Positions 1-6,878 of a stretch of 10,549 nt of DNA are shown piece after piece. This DNA comes from JAZLIT01 sp045617525. GTDB taxonomy: Bacteria > Bacillota > Bacilli > Bacillales_A > Planococcaceae. The stretch lies in NCBI GenBank assembly GCA_045617525.1, contig JAZLIT010000159.1:1-10549 (forward strand), written 5' to 3'. Every line of letters begins with the position of its first letter. Within the stretch, counting starts at the first letter, position 1. A program made the position numbers and the translations under genes. The notes under the pieces were generated by a model. That model saw only the letters and a list, made by a program, of their open reading frames with translations. It ran no database searches and was not told where the DNA came from.

Positions 1-378
1 AAAATTCCATTTTAAAAGTGTTCAAATGCCATAAATGCCATTTTAAAAACGCTCAAATGCCATAAATGCCATTTTAAAAACGCTCAAATGCCGTAAATGC
101 CATTTTAAAAACGCTCAAATGCCATAAATGCCATTTTAAAACGCTCAAATGCCATAAATGCCATTTTAAAATGCTCAAATGCCATAAATGCCATTTTAAA
201 ATGCTCAAATGCCATAAATGCCATTTTAAAAACGCTCAAATGCCATAAATGCCATTTTAAAATGCTCAAATGCCATAAATGCCATTTTAAAAACGCTCAA
301 ATGCCATAAATGTCAAAAATGTCATTTCAAATTCCGTTCAAATCACATAAATGTCAAAAATGTCATTTCAAATATCGC
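1..378. repeat. Tandem array of 30-31-bp direct repeats
   Basis: Ten regular units start (at TCAAATG) at 22, 53, 84, 115, 145, 175, 205, 236, 266 and 297, with a period of 30 or 31 bp. Two diverged 41-bp units (297-337 and 338-378) close the array on the right, and a degenerate unit lies at the left window edge, so the array may continue outside. Each unit holds two adjacent copies of AAATGCCAT, then TTTAAAA, then (A)CGCTC or (A)TGCTC. The second AAATGCCAT with the following TT forms a small palindrome, AAATG-C-CATTT. The variable unit length breaks every reading frame, so this is not coding. There are no unique spacers, so it is not a CRISPR array. A period of about three DNA turns suits a phased protein-binding array such as iterons or a partition centromere, but no replication or partition gene is visible nearby. 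Confidence 0.9.
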
Positions 379-616
379 ATTCATAATAACTGATTTAAGG
401 GGTGTATTTGTAATATCAAAAAGAATGAAATTGAGTTTATGATAATAGAAATGGATAAAAGTCATAATTAGTATTTTATTTAATAGGTGGAGATTGAAAA
501 AACGTATGTGTAGCATCGAAATTAATTAGCTGGGTATTGATTGTTAGATCGTAGCTAAGAAATCAATTGAAACGATATGGACAATTAGGAACCTTAATAA
601 AAGGATTACTTATATA
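379..616. other. Intergenic stretch between repeat array and IS, no gene seen
   Basis: This AT-rich DNA has stop codons in all frames. A GGTGGAG sequence at about 486-492 precedes only a very short reading frame that ends at a TAG near 525. The stretch ends exactly at the left terminus of the insertion sequence. It may hold the remains of whatever was present before the IS-mediated rearrangement. I see no RNA gene or convincing promoter. Confidence 0.5.
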
Positions 617-633
617 GGTTCTGGTGCAAATAT
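617..633. repeat. IS left terminal inverted repeat (IRL)
   Basis: This 17-bp terminus pairs with 1461-1477, with 16 of 17 positions matching. It lies beyond the 3' end of the transposase gene. Confidence 0.92.
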
Positions 634-678
634 GATTTGTTAGAAATATAGCCCCTCATTACCCTATATATCAGGGAG

Positions 679-1386
679 TTATGATACTACCCCAAATAAT
701 CTATGTATGAATTCAATTTCGTTTTTGACAGACTTCTCCCTTTGGGGAAGTTGTTCTTTTTTGAGCATATGCATCACTTCTATACCATATATAATTTGTT
801 TGGCTGTTCGAAATGTTTTTAATCCTAGCATAGACCGGACTCGCTTCTTGATAAAGCGGTGGTCTTGCTCCACAATATTATTCAAATACTTCTGTTGGCG
901 GACTTGTATACCTTCTGGTATGCTCTTCTCTTCTTTCAACTGTTCTATTGCTACTGGATAAGCTGGGTTCTTATCAACGGTGATAACACGAGGCTCAGAC
1001 ACATGACTACACTGCAAAGCCTTCTTGAAGAAATCTTTTGCAGCCTGTTTATCTCTTGTTTTACTTAGATGAAATTCAATTGTGTCCCCTTCAGAATCGA
1101 CTGCACGATAAAGATACATCCATTGCCCCTTTACTTTGATGTATGTTTCATCGACTCTCCAGGAATCATTTGTTGGTCTCAGATGTGGTCGTATTCTTGT
1201 ATCTAGTTCAGGTCCGTATTGATGAACCCAACGCATAATTGTTGTATGAGCCATCAACAAGCCCCGTTCTTCCATCATTTCCACCAAGTTACGAAAACTA
1301 AGGTTGTACCGCAGGTACCATCTCACTGTTAACAAAATAATCTCCGGTTGAAAATGTTTCCACTTGAATAACTGTTCCTTATCCAT
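679..1386 (-). CDS. tnpA: IS6-family DDE transposase (IS240 type)
   Basis: This 235-aa protein catalyses cut-and-copy (replicative, cointegrate-forming) movement of the IS. The N-terminal part (about 1-70) carries the helix-turn-helix that binds the IS ends. The RNase H-like catalytic core has the DDE triad at D79 (in WRVDETY), D138 (in ITVDKNP) and E173 (in NIVEQDH), with a 34-residue D-to-E gap and the family K at 180. The frame is open further upstream, up to 1479, but the ATG at 1384-1386 is chosen. It is preceded by a good AAGGGG site on the minus strand, gives the usual IS240 length, and keeps the gene inside the inverted repeats. No frameshift or missing catalytic residue is seen. Confidence 0.95.
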   Translation of the reverse strand: MDKEQLFKWKHFQPEIILLTVRWYLRYNLSFRNLVEMMEERGLLMAHTTIMRWVHQYGPELDTRIRPHLRPTNDSWRVDETYIKVKGQWMYLYRAVDSEGDTIEFHLSKTRDKQAAKDFFKKALQCSHVSEPRVITVDKNPAYPVAIEQLKEEKSIPEGIQVRQQKYLNNIVEQDHRFIKKRVRSMLGLKTFRTAKQIIYGIEVMHMLKKEQLPQREKSVKNEIEFIHRLFGVVS

Positions 1387-1460
1387 ACTGATTACGCCCC
1401 TTTTTAGAGTAATAGTGTTAGTATGACCATGCTTTAGAGGTTGATTGCAGTTGTTTAGAT

Positions 1461-1477
1461 ATTTTTGCACCAGAACC
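1461..1477. repeat. IS right terminal inverted repeat (IRR)
   Basis: This 17-bp terminus is the inverted partner of 617-633. It lies upstream of the transposase start and marks the exact boundary with the truncated coiled-coil gene. Confidence 0.92.
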
Positions 1478-1911
1478 AAGAATGATACGTTAAGTGGACT
1501 TGTAACGAAGTACCAGGGTTACGCTGAAGAAAACGAAGCATTAAAAACGGCTTTTGCAGCTGAAAAGGCCTCCCTTGTGCAGCAATTAAACGAGCAACAA
1601 ACAGTTTCTTCCGACCAAATCCGTCAATTAGAGCAAGCACAGCAGCAAGCAAATGAGCGTGTTCGTGAATTAGAAACAACGTTAGAAAACCCCAGTTAAA
1701 CTATACGCGTGAAATTGAAATCATGCAGGAGCGTAAAGATCTTGAACGCGAGAAGGCCCTGGTAGAAGTAGAACGAACGTATCAAGCAAAGTTACAAGCC
1801 CAAAATGACAAGTACAACGATAAAGTCGCTGAAATGCATGTGGAGAATGAGCGAATCAGACAGAATTACGAAAGCCGTTCGGAAAACTTTAATAAGGACA
1901 ATAAAAAATAG
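1478..1911 (+). pseudogene. Coiled-coil protein gene, 5'-truncated by IS and frameshifted
   Basis: From the IS edge the frame reads an uninterrupted Glu/Gln/Ala-rich helical sequence (for example QLEQAQQQANERVRELE) to a TAA at 1697-1699. The same style of sequence resumes one base back in the -1 frame and continues (EIMQERKDLEREKALVEVERT) to the stop at 1911. Restoring one C to the CCCC run at 1690-1693 would join both parts into a single coiled coil of about 145 residues. The original start is lost at the IS junction. Long coiled coils with this composition occur in plasmid KfrA-like, SMC-like and structural proteins, but there is not enough sequence to assign a family. The frameshift could be a real mutation or a homopolymer sequencing error. 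Confidence 0.75.
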
Positions 1912-1966
1912 GGGAATGCGTACACATTAAATACGAGGAAAACATTATCCGTTTTTTACACTTAAT

Positions 1967-2029
1967 GTTCCCAAACGAGGCTTTGGGAACTAATACCCCT
2001 TATTCAATTGAAATTGAATAAGGGGTATT
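1967..2029. terminator. Two adjacent hairpins, likely bidirectional terminator
   Basis: The first hairpin pairs GTTCCCAAA (1967-1975) with TTTGGGAAC (1982-1990) around a 6-base loop. The second is a near-perfect palindrome (1992-2029) with 18-bp arms beginning AATACCCCTTATTC, flanked on the plus-strand side by TTT. It sits between a plus-strand gene remnant and the 3' end of the minus-strand gene at 2068, where a shared terminator for convergent genes is expected. U tracts are short, so termination strength is uncertain. Confidence 0.6.
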
Positions 2030-2067
2030 TTGGCTGCTTGTGAACGATAAGTTTTAATCTAATTTTT

Positions 2068-4044
2068 TTATGAGTTAAATGAAATGTCATTAAAATGCTT
2101 TTTAATTAGTGCTAATTCTGGGTTAGATAAATCTACTCCTATGTGCATTGTTCGATTAGATTTAATATGTCTTTTTATCTTAATATAATCCAAATTCATC
2201 TCTACTTTACTATAAAGATCTTTAGTTATTTCAATCTGTGGTGGTAAACTTAAATACTTCTCAAATTTTTCATTTGATAACTCACCATTATACAAATCAA
2301 ATTTAACACTTGGAATTTCTATTTCTTTTTGATTCTCAAAATATTTTAGAGTAGGAGGATCCCTATCAATAAACTTCACAAACGAAGACTCATCGACTAT
2401 ATGAACACCATTAATATATATTGGAGAACCAACCATTGACGTAGTTAATAAAATACGGTGGACTTTATTTGGTGTAAATTGCCTATTTAAACCTAGCTTC
2501 TCGTTTACAAAAATTATGTTTTCCTCATAAAAATCTGCTATTCTATTTAACTGATAAGTTTCATCATATAATTTATGTAAGTGATTAGCGTGTTGCCTTG
2601 CTGAAAACGGTTGTACATGGGCCTTACATTCAATAAAATATAAATCCCCATCAAGTTCAAATACTATATCACATTCATATTCTTCTTCCACCTTTTTATA
2701 TAAGGTAGTATTATTAATATTTCTTAAGCTCAGAGACTGTTTCATTCTTTCCTCAAATTCAATTCCTTTAAATGCTAAATCAACATTTCTATTTAAGAAA
2801 TTAGAAGCTAACGCTCTAGTTGGATCAGCATGAACAATTAAAGATGGTACTAGCACTAAACACTCATCAAATTGTATGAATGGACAATCTATTAAATCTT
2901 GGCTTTTATTATCAAAAGTGAAGATTTTAATTATTTCTTTTGCTTGCTCCTTACTAAAACCATTTTGTTGGAATAACTTCTCCCACTTACCCATAGGTTT
3001 ACAAATACAAACTTTATCTAAGTTATAAGTAGCTAGTTCACCTCTCCTGCTTAAAAACTTTTCTGATTCACTAATTAATAATCGATAAGCGCTAACCCAA
3101 TCCATCAATTTAATACCCTTTATTTCACGCTGTAATAAAGGGTCTCCAAAATAGAGTACCCCAAATGAGTAGTCTAATTCTCTATTTATTATACTTAAGC
3201 CCTTTTTAGGATCTATATTAGCCTTCAAAATAGAATCTTGTACGCTATATATTCTCCCCATTTGCCAAGCTTGTCGAAGATTTAGAAATCTCTCATTCGA
3301 AACTAAATTGTTAAGTTCAAATTTTTCATCCATTATTTCAAAACATATTTTCCCTCGTGCGTCCCTGCTAACGCTCACATCTGAATACTGCCAGTATTCT
3401 AGCACATCATGAATATTATTATAAAATTCACTAAAAAATATATGATACCATGATGATTTAAGTGTTTTCGGAGAAATATTTCTCTTAATATTCTTGAATC
3501 CATAATTTTTATATTTGAAATATTTTAATATCATACCCGTTGATTCTGTTGCAGAGTTAAATAATGCTTCTCTTACATTTACATCTGCACCTGTAATATT
3601 AGGAGGAAGTTTTAATATATTCTCTTCGATTTTATCCATTTTAAACGAGCCAAGATAAATTTCTAATGAAATTAAATAAGCAGCAACTTTAGAGTCATCT
3701 TGAATCTGTTCAAATTCTTTAAAGAACTCTTCTCTCCCCTTCGTAAAACTCTCAAACACATATTCTATTGACACTGAGTCTGATATCAAATTATATAATT
3801 TTTCAACTTCAGAAACCTTAACTTGAGTTAACAAATGTTTTAACACTTCATCAAATTGCTTTCGTCTCTTTGCATTATTGAAGATATTGACAGCTAAACC
3901 AGAAGATTTAAGTACAGTAATAGCTTCTTCAATCCCTCCACTACTCAAAGCCTCATCTATTAATGATATAAAGTTTTTTGTTCCTTTTTTCAAAGTATTT
4001 TCGTATTTATAAAAATCATATCTTTTAATATTTGTAAGTGGCAT
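2068..4044 (-). CDS. PD-(D/E)XK nuclease-like protein, 658 aa, possible defence gene
   Basis: This is a large single-gene unit of unknown function. Residues 425-515 carry a recognisable PD-(D/E)XK nuclease pattern: a helix with an acidic pair (FEERM, about E429-E432), then D459 in ECDIVFELDG, then E472-x-K474 in LYFIECKA at the end of the next strand, followed by a long helix rich in His and Gln. This suggests a metal-dependent DNA or RNA cleavage core related to Mrr/NERD-type nucleases. The first 400 residues are mostly helical with no motif I recognise and may be a sensor or recognition region; there is no P-loop, signal peptide or membrane segment. The ATG at 4042-4044 follows GGAG with 8-base spacing. 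The gene is more AT-rich than its neighbours and stands alone between a terminator and the 278-bp gap, which fits horizontal acquisition. A role in anti-phage or plasmid defence is inferred only from this architecture. Confidence 0.6.
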   Translation of the reverse strand: MPLTNIKRYDFYKYENTLKKGTKNFISLIDEALSSGGIEEAITVLKSSGLAVNIFNNAKRRKQFDEVLKHLLTQVKVSEVEKLYNLISDSVSIEYVFESFTKGREEFFKEFEQIQDDSKVAAYLISLEIYLGSFKMDKIEENILKLPPNITGADVNVREALFNSATESTGMILKYFKYKNYGFKNIKRNISPKTLKSSWYHIFFSEFYNNIHDVLEYWQYSDVSVSRDARGKICFEIMDEKFELNNLVSNERFLNLRQAWQMGRIYSVQDSILKANIDPKKGLSIINRELDYSFGVLYFGDPLLQREIKGIKLMDWVSAYRLLISESEKFLSRRGELATYNLDKVCICKPMGKWEKLFQQNGFSKEQAKEIIKIFTFDNKSQDLIDCPFIQFDECLVLVPSLIVHADPTRALASNFLNRNVDLAFKGIEFEERMKQSLSLRNINNTTLYKKVEEEYECDIVFELDGDLYFIECKAHVQPFSARQHANHLHKLYDETYQLNRIADFYEENIIFVNEKLGLNRQFTPNKVHRILLTTSMVGSPIYINGVHIVDESSFVKFIDRDPPTLKYFENQKEIEIPSVKFDLYNGELSNEKFEKYLSLPPQIEITKDLYSKVEMNLDYIKIKRHIKSNRTMHIGVDLSNPELALIKKHFNDISFNS

Positions 4045-4322
4045 TTTTTTCTCCTATTTATTTACTATTATTTTCATACTAAATACAAGGATTCGAACCG
4101 CACCAGTACCCACAAAACTATATTTCGATTCGTCTGAAATCCTTATAAGTTCGAATTCAGCAAAGCCAAAAAAAAGTCACTCTAATAAGTTTCGAAGCTG
4201 GCGTATTGTCGAGCATACCCATGTTCAAAATATGAACCTTTATGTCCTTATAAACCCCCCACCCCCGTCTAAAAGGACGGGATTGACGTTGGGAGGCGCT
4301 CTTTGGGTGGAAGGGGGCAAAT
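4045..4322. other. Gap with GC-rich hairpin, possible mobile-element end
   Basis: No gene is seen. The right half departs from the local base composition. It has runs of C and G, and a hairpin pairs CCCGTC (4264-4269) with GACGGG (4276-4281) around TAAAAG, followed by GATTGACGTTGGG. Subterminal hairpins of this kind are common at IS200/IS605-type element ends, so it could be the scar of a lost element. No TnpA or TnpB gene is present, so this is a guess. It could also serve as a weak terminator for the regulator gene ending at 4323, although it has no U tract. Confidence 0.3.
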
Positions 4323-5186
4323 TCAGTCGGACGCTCCGCTTATAAACTGCTTCATTTCATTATCTATTTTCCCTACTAAGTCCTGTTCTTCGATAGTCAA
4401 TAATAGTTGTTTACCTTTTTCTATCCAATCATCCCCATTCCCTGTTAATTTATTAAAGCAAACACCTATTCTTATATAACAAATTCCTAATTGAACATAA
4501 GCTCTCTCCATCTTACATAGATTAATTGATTCTTCTAGCTCTACTATAGCCTTCTCAAACATATTTTCCTTCATAAATAGATAAGCAATATTTGTATGCA
4601 TATTTATCTTGATACGTTGTAGCCTAAATAAATTTCCGTACTTTTCAATAGATCGGTCCATTAACTTTCTTATTTCCAGAATCGTTTCTAACGGGAAAAT
4701 AAATAAAATTGCATTAAGCATATAAATATCAGCGACATATAATGTATTGCGTTTGGAGAGATTTTCCCAAACTTTATTAGCAGATACACTCGCTGCTGAA
4801 AAGTCATTTGTTTCCAACAATAAGAGGAATGATTGGCATAAGTGATGAACTTCTTCAATCATATAATCTTGTGTTGGATGCGCTTGTAAATACTTTTTTG
4901 CTAAGTTTAAAACTTCTTGTAAAACAGTTCGATCATTATAAGACATATTAAAAAACTTTTGAATAATTTGCTCGCGTAGTGGGAATTGATAGCCATTTTT
5001 AACATATAAAAGCTCTTCCAAGGTCATATCAATTCTTGTCAAAAAATTAATAAAAACTGATGCGCGAATTTCTGTTTTTCCGAGTTCAAATTTAGAATAT
5101 GCACTTTGAGTCATAAAAGAGTCTATTACATATTTTTGAGATAACCCCTTATTTTCACGTATTTCTTTTAACTGTTTACCTAGCAT
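4323..5186 (-). CDS. Rgg/GadR/MutR-family transcriptional regulator
   Basis: This 287-aa cytoplasmic protein belongs to the peptide-sensing RRNPP group. Residues 5-60 form an XRE-type helix-turn-helix (LKEIRENKGLSQKYV, then QSAYSKFELGKTEI). Residues about 65-285 are an all-helical domain with the typical Rgg C-terminal signature around 152-185 (DIYMLNAILFIFPLETI) and TPR-like helices at 195-245. Rgg proteins bind short exported-and-reimported peptides and switch nearby genes, often bacteriocin or competence operons. The ATG at 5184-5186 has a strong GGGAGGAG site four bases upstream. It is divergent from the 18-codon peptide ORF at 5278 and the putative bacteriocin genes further on, its likely partner and targets. 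The inverted repeat at 5203-5216 lies just upstream. The nearest alternative is a PlcR-type regulator of the same group. Confidence 0.85.
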   Translation of the reverse strand: MLGKQLKEIRENKGLSQKYVIDSFMTQSAYSKFELGKTEIRASVFINFLTRIDMTLEELLYVKNGYQFPLREQIIQKFFNMSYNDRTVLQEVLNLAKKYLQAHPTQDYMIEEVHHLCQSFLLLLETNDFSAASVSANKVWENLSKRNTLYVADIYMLNAILFIFPLETILEIRKLMDRSIEKYGNLFRLQRIKINMHTNIAYLFMKENMFEKAIVELEESINLCKMERAYVQLGICYIRIGVCFNKLTGNGDDWIEKGKQLLLTIEEQDLVGKIDNEMKQFISGASD

Positions 5187-5202
5187 TATTCTCCTCCCGA
5201 AA

Positions 5203-5216
5203 AGTCAATTTTGACT
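5203..5216. promoter_or_regulatory. Inverted repeat in the rgg-peptide intergenic region, candidate operator
   Basis: AGTCAA-TT-TTGACT is a perfect 6+2+6 inverted repeat 17 bp from the regulator start codon and within the leader shared with the divergent peptide ORF. The position suits autoregulation or control of the peptide gene. The TTGACT half could also act as a -35 box, but no -10 at the right spacing follows. A TATATT at 5241-5246 is too far away. No copy of the repeat was seen upstream of the bacteriocin gene. Confidence 0.4.
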
Positions 5217-5277
5217 ACTTTTAAATTCTACCAACCCCCATATATTACCATACAGAAAAGGGAGGTGGGGGTGAAAT

Positions 5278-5334
5278 ATGTTAGAATCAATCTTATCGTT
5301 ACTAGAAATATGGTTAATCGGTGTAGGACCATAA
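5278..5334 (+). CDS. Candidate signal-peptide (pheromone) ORF, 18 aa
   Basis: The sequence is MLESILSLLEIWLIGVGP, hydrophobic with a small Ile/Leu-Gly-Val-Gly end. It recalls the short hydrophobic peptides (SHPs) encoded beside Rgg regulators in streptococci, which usually end in Ile/Val-Gly-Gly. It is divergent from the Rgg gene and preceded by GGGAGGTG (5260-5267), 10 bases before the ATG. Two cautions apply. After the TAA the same frame stays open for 27 more codons (5335-5415, ending in CTG TAA), so this may be the front of a gene broken by a stop. A GTG at 5271 also opens a different 22-codon frame. Function is inferred from position and composition only. Confidence 0.4.
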   Translation: MLESILSLLEIWLIGVGP

Positions 5335-5722
5335 GTTGAAACTATCAGAAAAATTCTAGGAGAAAAAAGTGGAGTATTCGTAATAATGTGTGGAAACAAA
5401 GGAATTAATCCTCTGTAAGCCTACTTATAGAATAATATGGGATGCCAATTCCATAGTTCCATTTTTTATGGTTGTCGCATCATATCTAACATGCCATCAT
5501 AATTAAATCATTCCACTTTAACTTTAATTAAATATCTCATTATGCTAGTTGTCTATAAATAATATAATTGCACCGAAACAGTGAGCGTATTTAAACTGCA
5601 AGCAACGGTCTAGCCATTTTTCAATAAGCTGTTAGAAGTACTGACACTAAATTGTAGTTAATTTACTTTGTTGTAGGTAAAACTTGATTTTGAGTAATAA
5701 ATATAAAAAAGGGGTTTTTATT
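5335..5722. other. Leader region between peptide ORF and bacteriocin gene
   Basis: Apart from the in-frame 27-codon continuation of the peptide ORF (to about 5418), no gene is evident. The stretch is AT-rich. A loose promoter-like pair, TTGTAG (5671-5676) and TAATAA (5695-5700) with 18-bp spacing, lies just before the bacteriocin ribosome binding site. The implied transcript start would be almost on top of that site, so the true promoter may be elsewhere or depend on an activator such as the Rgg protein. Confidence 0.3.
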
Positions 5723-6415
5723 ATGTTAAAAATGAAGAAATTCTTATTTCCAGTGTTAATGATTATAGCTGCTGTTTTTTCTAATTTTTCTCCATCAATT
5801 AATGCTTCTGCCCAATCTAATGCCACTTCGGATATTTCTATAGTAATCGGCTTTTCAGCTCAAGAAAAGATTGATGCAACTTATCGTTTAGTAGAAGCAG
5901 GTAAAGGAACTGTTGCTCCATTGTCTGCTCTAGAATTGGAAGAATCGACTGTGTACACTGTCGGTGGCGGAGTTACAGTTGTTACTATTCCTTTGCACGA
6001 GGAGTACAGTCTTCCTAGTAACATTACAGTGTTCTTCGATGAGGATAATAAAGTATTACAGACAAATGAAATGTTAGTTACTAAGAATGATTTAGGGAAC
6101 TTCCAAGTTTCGACTTATCTGAACGGAACGCTTGTTAATTCTCAGGATTCTGGGCTTGCTTATATGACGGATGAAGAATTACTTGCAGAAGAACCTACAA
6201 TTCAACCAACGGGTTTTAAAGAAATAGCTGGTTGCTTAGGAGGAGTTCTTGGTGTAGGAGGCACAGCGGCATATATAATTGCAGTCGCTTGTGGCGGTTC
6301 ATGTGCAACACCGACACCAGTTACAGCTGGAATTTGTGCTGCATGTATTGGTGCATATGCAACAATTGGCGGTGCTAGTATCGCTGGGGTTGTAGCATGT
6401 TTCGCACTTCTATAA
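5723..6415 (+). CDS. Secreted Cys/Gly-rich bacteriocin precursor, halocin C8-like
   Basis: The 230-aa precursor begins with a classical Sec signal peptide: Lys-rich start (KMKK), hydrophobic core 7-22, and a probable cut after ASA30. Residues 31-165 form a soluble, cysteine-free pro-region with beta-strand character. Residues 168-230 change abruptly to a hydrophobic, Gly/Ala-rich domain holding all six cysteines (C171, C190, C194, C205, C208, C226), with GICAACIGAYATIGG at its centre and ending ACFALL. A long leader followed by a compact multi-Cys hydrophobic C-terminus is the plan of halocin C8-type bacteriocins, whose C-terminal part is released as the toxin and whose pro-region can give immunity. 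The ATG at 5723 is preferred because AAAAAGGGG lies 8 bases upstream. A TTG at 5684 would add 13 residues before the signal peptide. The family match is from memory of the pattern and is not certain. Confidence 0.6.
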   Translation: MLKMKKFLFPVLMIIAAVFSNFSPSINASAQSNATSDISIVIGFSAQEKIDATYRLVEAGKGTVAPLSALELEESTVYTVGGGVTVVTIPLHEEYSLPSNITVFFDEDNKVLQTNEMLVTKNDLGNFQVSTYLNGTLVNSQDSGLAYMTDEELLAEEPTIQPTGFKEIAGCLGGVLGVGGTAAYIIAVACGGSCATPTPVTAGICAACIGAYATIGGASIAGVVACFALL

Positions 6416-6424
6416 GGTGATCCT

Positions 6425-6619
6425 GTGAATAAGATTTTAACGAAATTAATTTGGGTAATGGCTATAACAGGTTCTATTTTAATAATTTCGGTCCCGTTTT
6501 TGTTTAAATATCCAAGAGGAATTGCACTGCAGATTTCTATAGCCTCAGCATTAATATTCGTGGTATTAACTATTTGTGCTCTCACTTTTAAAAAGCGTTT
6601 TGAAAACGATTTAAAGTGA
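6425..6619 (+). CDS. Small two-helix membrane protein, putative bacteriocin immunity
   Basis: This 64-aa protein has two membrane segments (about 8-27 and 34-54) joined by a short KYPRG loop and a charged C-terminal tail (KKRFENDLK), so both ends probably face the cytoplasm. It starts at GTG; the site AAGGTGAT overlaps the stop codon of the bacteriocin gene (6413-6415), only 9 bases away, so the two are almost certainly translationally coupled. Small hydrophobic proteins directly after a bacteriocin gene are typically self-immunity factors. No family is recognised by sequence, and it could instead assist export. Confidence 0.6.
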   Translation: MNKILTKLIWVMAITGSILIISVPFLFKYPRGIALQISIASALIFVVLTICALTFKKRFENDLK

Positions 6620-6675
6620 TTAGATTAAAAATATTAATCCTTTTATCTAATTTTAATTTAAATCTAAAATGCGAA

Positions 6676-6716
6676 GCACGCAGAACTCTTTAAAGAGAGT
6701 TTTGCGTGCATTTTTT
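6676..6716 (+). terminator. Rho-independent terminator of the bacteriocin operon
   Basis: GCACGC (6676-6681) and the following AGAACTCT pair with AGAGAGTTTT and GCGTGC (6704-6709), giving a long stem with minor mismatches, followed directly by A and six T. It lies about 55 bp after the immunity gene and closes the two-gene unit. Confidence 0.9.
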
Positions 6717-6878
6717 ATAAGGGGATGGGTATTCTTTTTATTTCAATACAGGTGGCCAGTTTCTGCTGCTCAAGCTTGCTCCAAATAAAGACTCAGAAGG
6801 GTAAAACGTACAAATATCAAAAATCAGATAAAAAATACACGTATGGATTTTACAAAATTTGTGGAAATTCGCCGATAA

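Larger units (their letters stand above)
617..1477 (-). mobile_element. IS240-like insertion sequence (IS6 family), complete
   Basis: The element is 861 bp, bounded by 17-bp terminal inverted repeats with one mismatch: GGTTCTGGTGCAAATAT at the left end and the complement of GGTTCTGGTGCAAAAAT at the right end. Length, termini and transposase all match IS240, described from Bacillus thuringiensis plasmids. The single transposase gene is intact, so the copy could still be active. The 8 bp on the left (CTTATATA) and on the right (AAGAATGA) do not match. The usual 8-bp target duplication is therefore missing, which points to a deletion or recombination between IS copies after insertion. The element directly abuts a truncated coiled-coil gene on the right. 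Confidence 0.93.

Noticed and set aside
1..378. CRISPR array
   Set aside because: Units follow each other directly with no unique spacers, and no cas gene is present.
417..445. Short similarity to the last transposase codons (AATGAAATTGA)
   Set aside because: Only about 25 bp of gapped, AT-rich similarity and no terminal repeat; probably chance.
707..1068. Plus-strand frames inside the IS
   Set aside because: Antisense to the intact transposase, with no ribosome binding sites.
4059..4088. Promoter TTGTAT-18-TAAATA for the 658-aa gene
   Set aside because: The implied transcript start would fall on the ribosome binding site, leaving no leader.
4088..4100. GGTTCGAATCC on the minus strand, like a tRNA T-loop
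   Set aside because: Only two stem pairs form, and no acceptor stem, anticodon arm or CCA context exists.
5205..5399. 64-aa minus-strand frame upstream of the Rgg gene
   Set aside because: No ribosome binding site, Pro/His-rich composition without protein character, and antisense to the better-supported peptide ORF.
6202..6585. 127-aa minus-strand frame
   Set aside because: Antisense shadow of the bacteriocin and immunity genes, with the low-complexity composition expected from their Gly/Ala codons.
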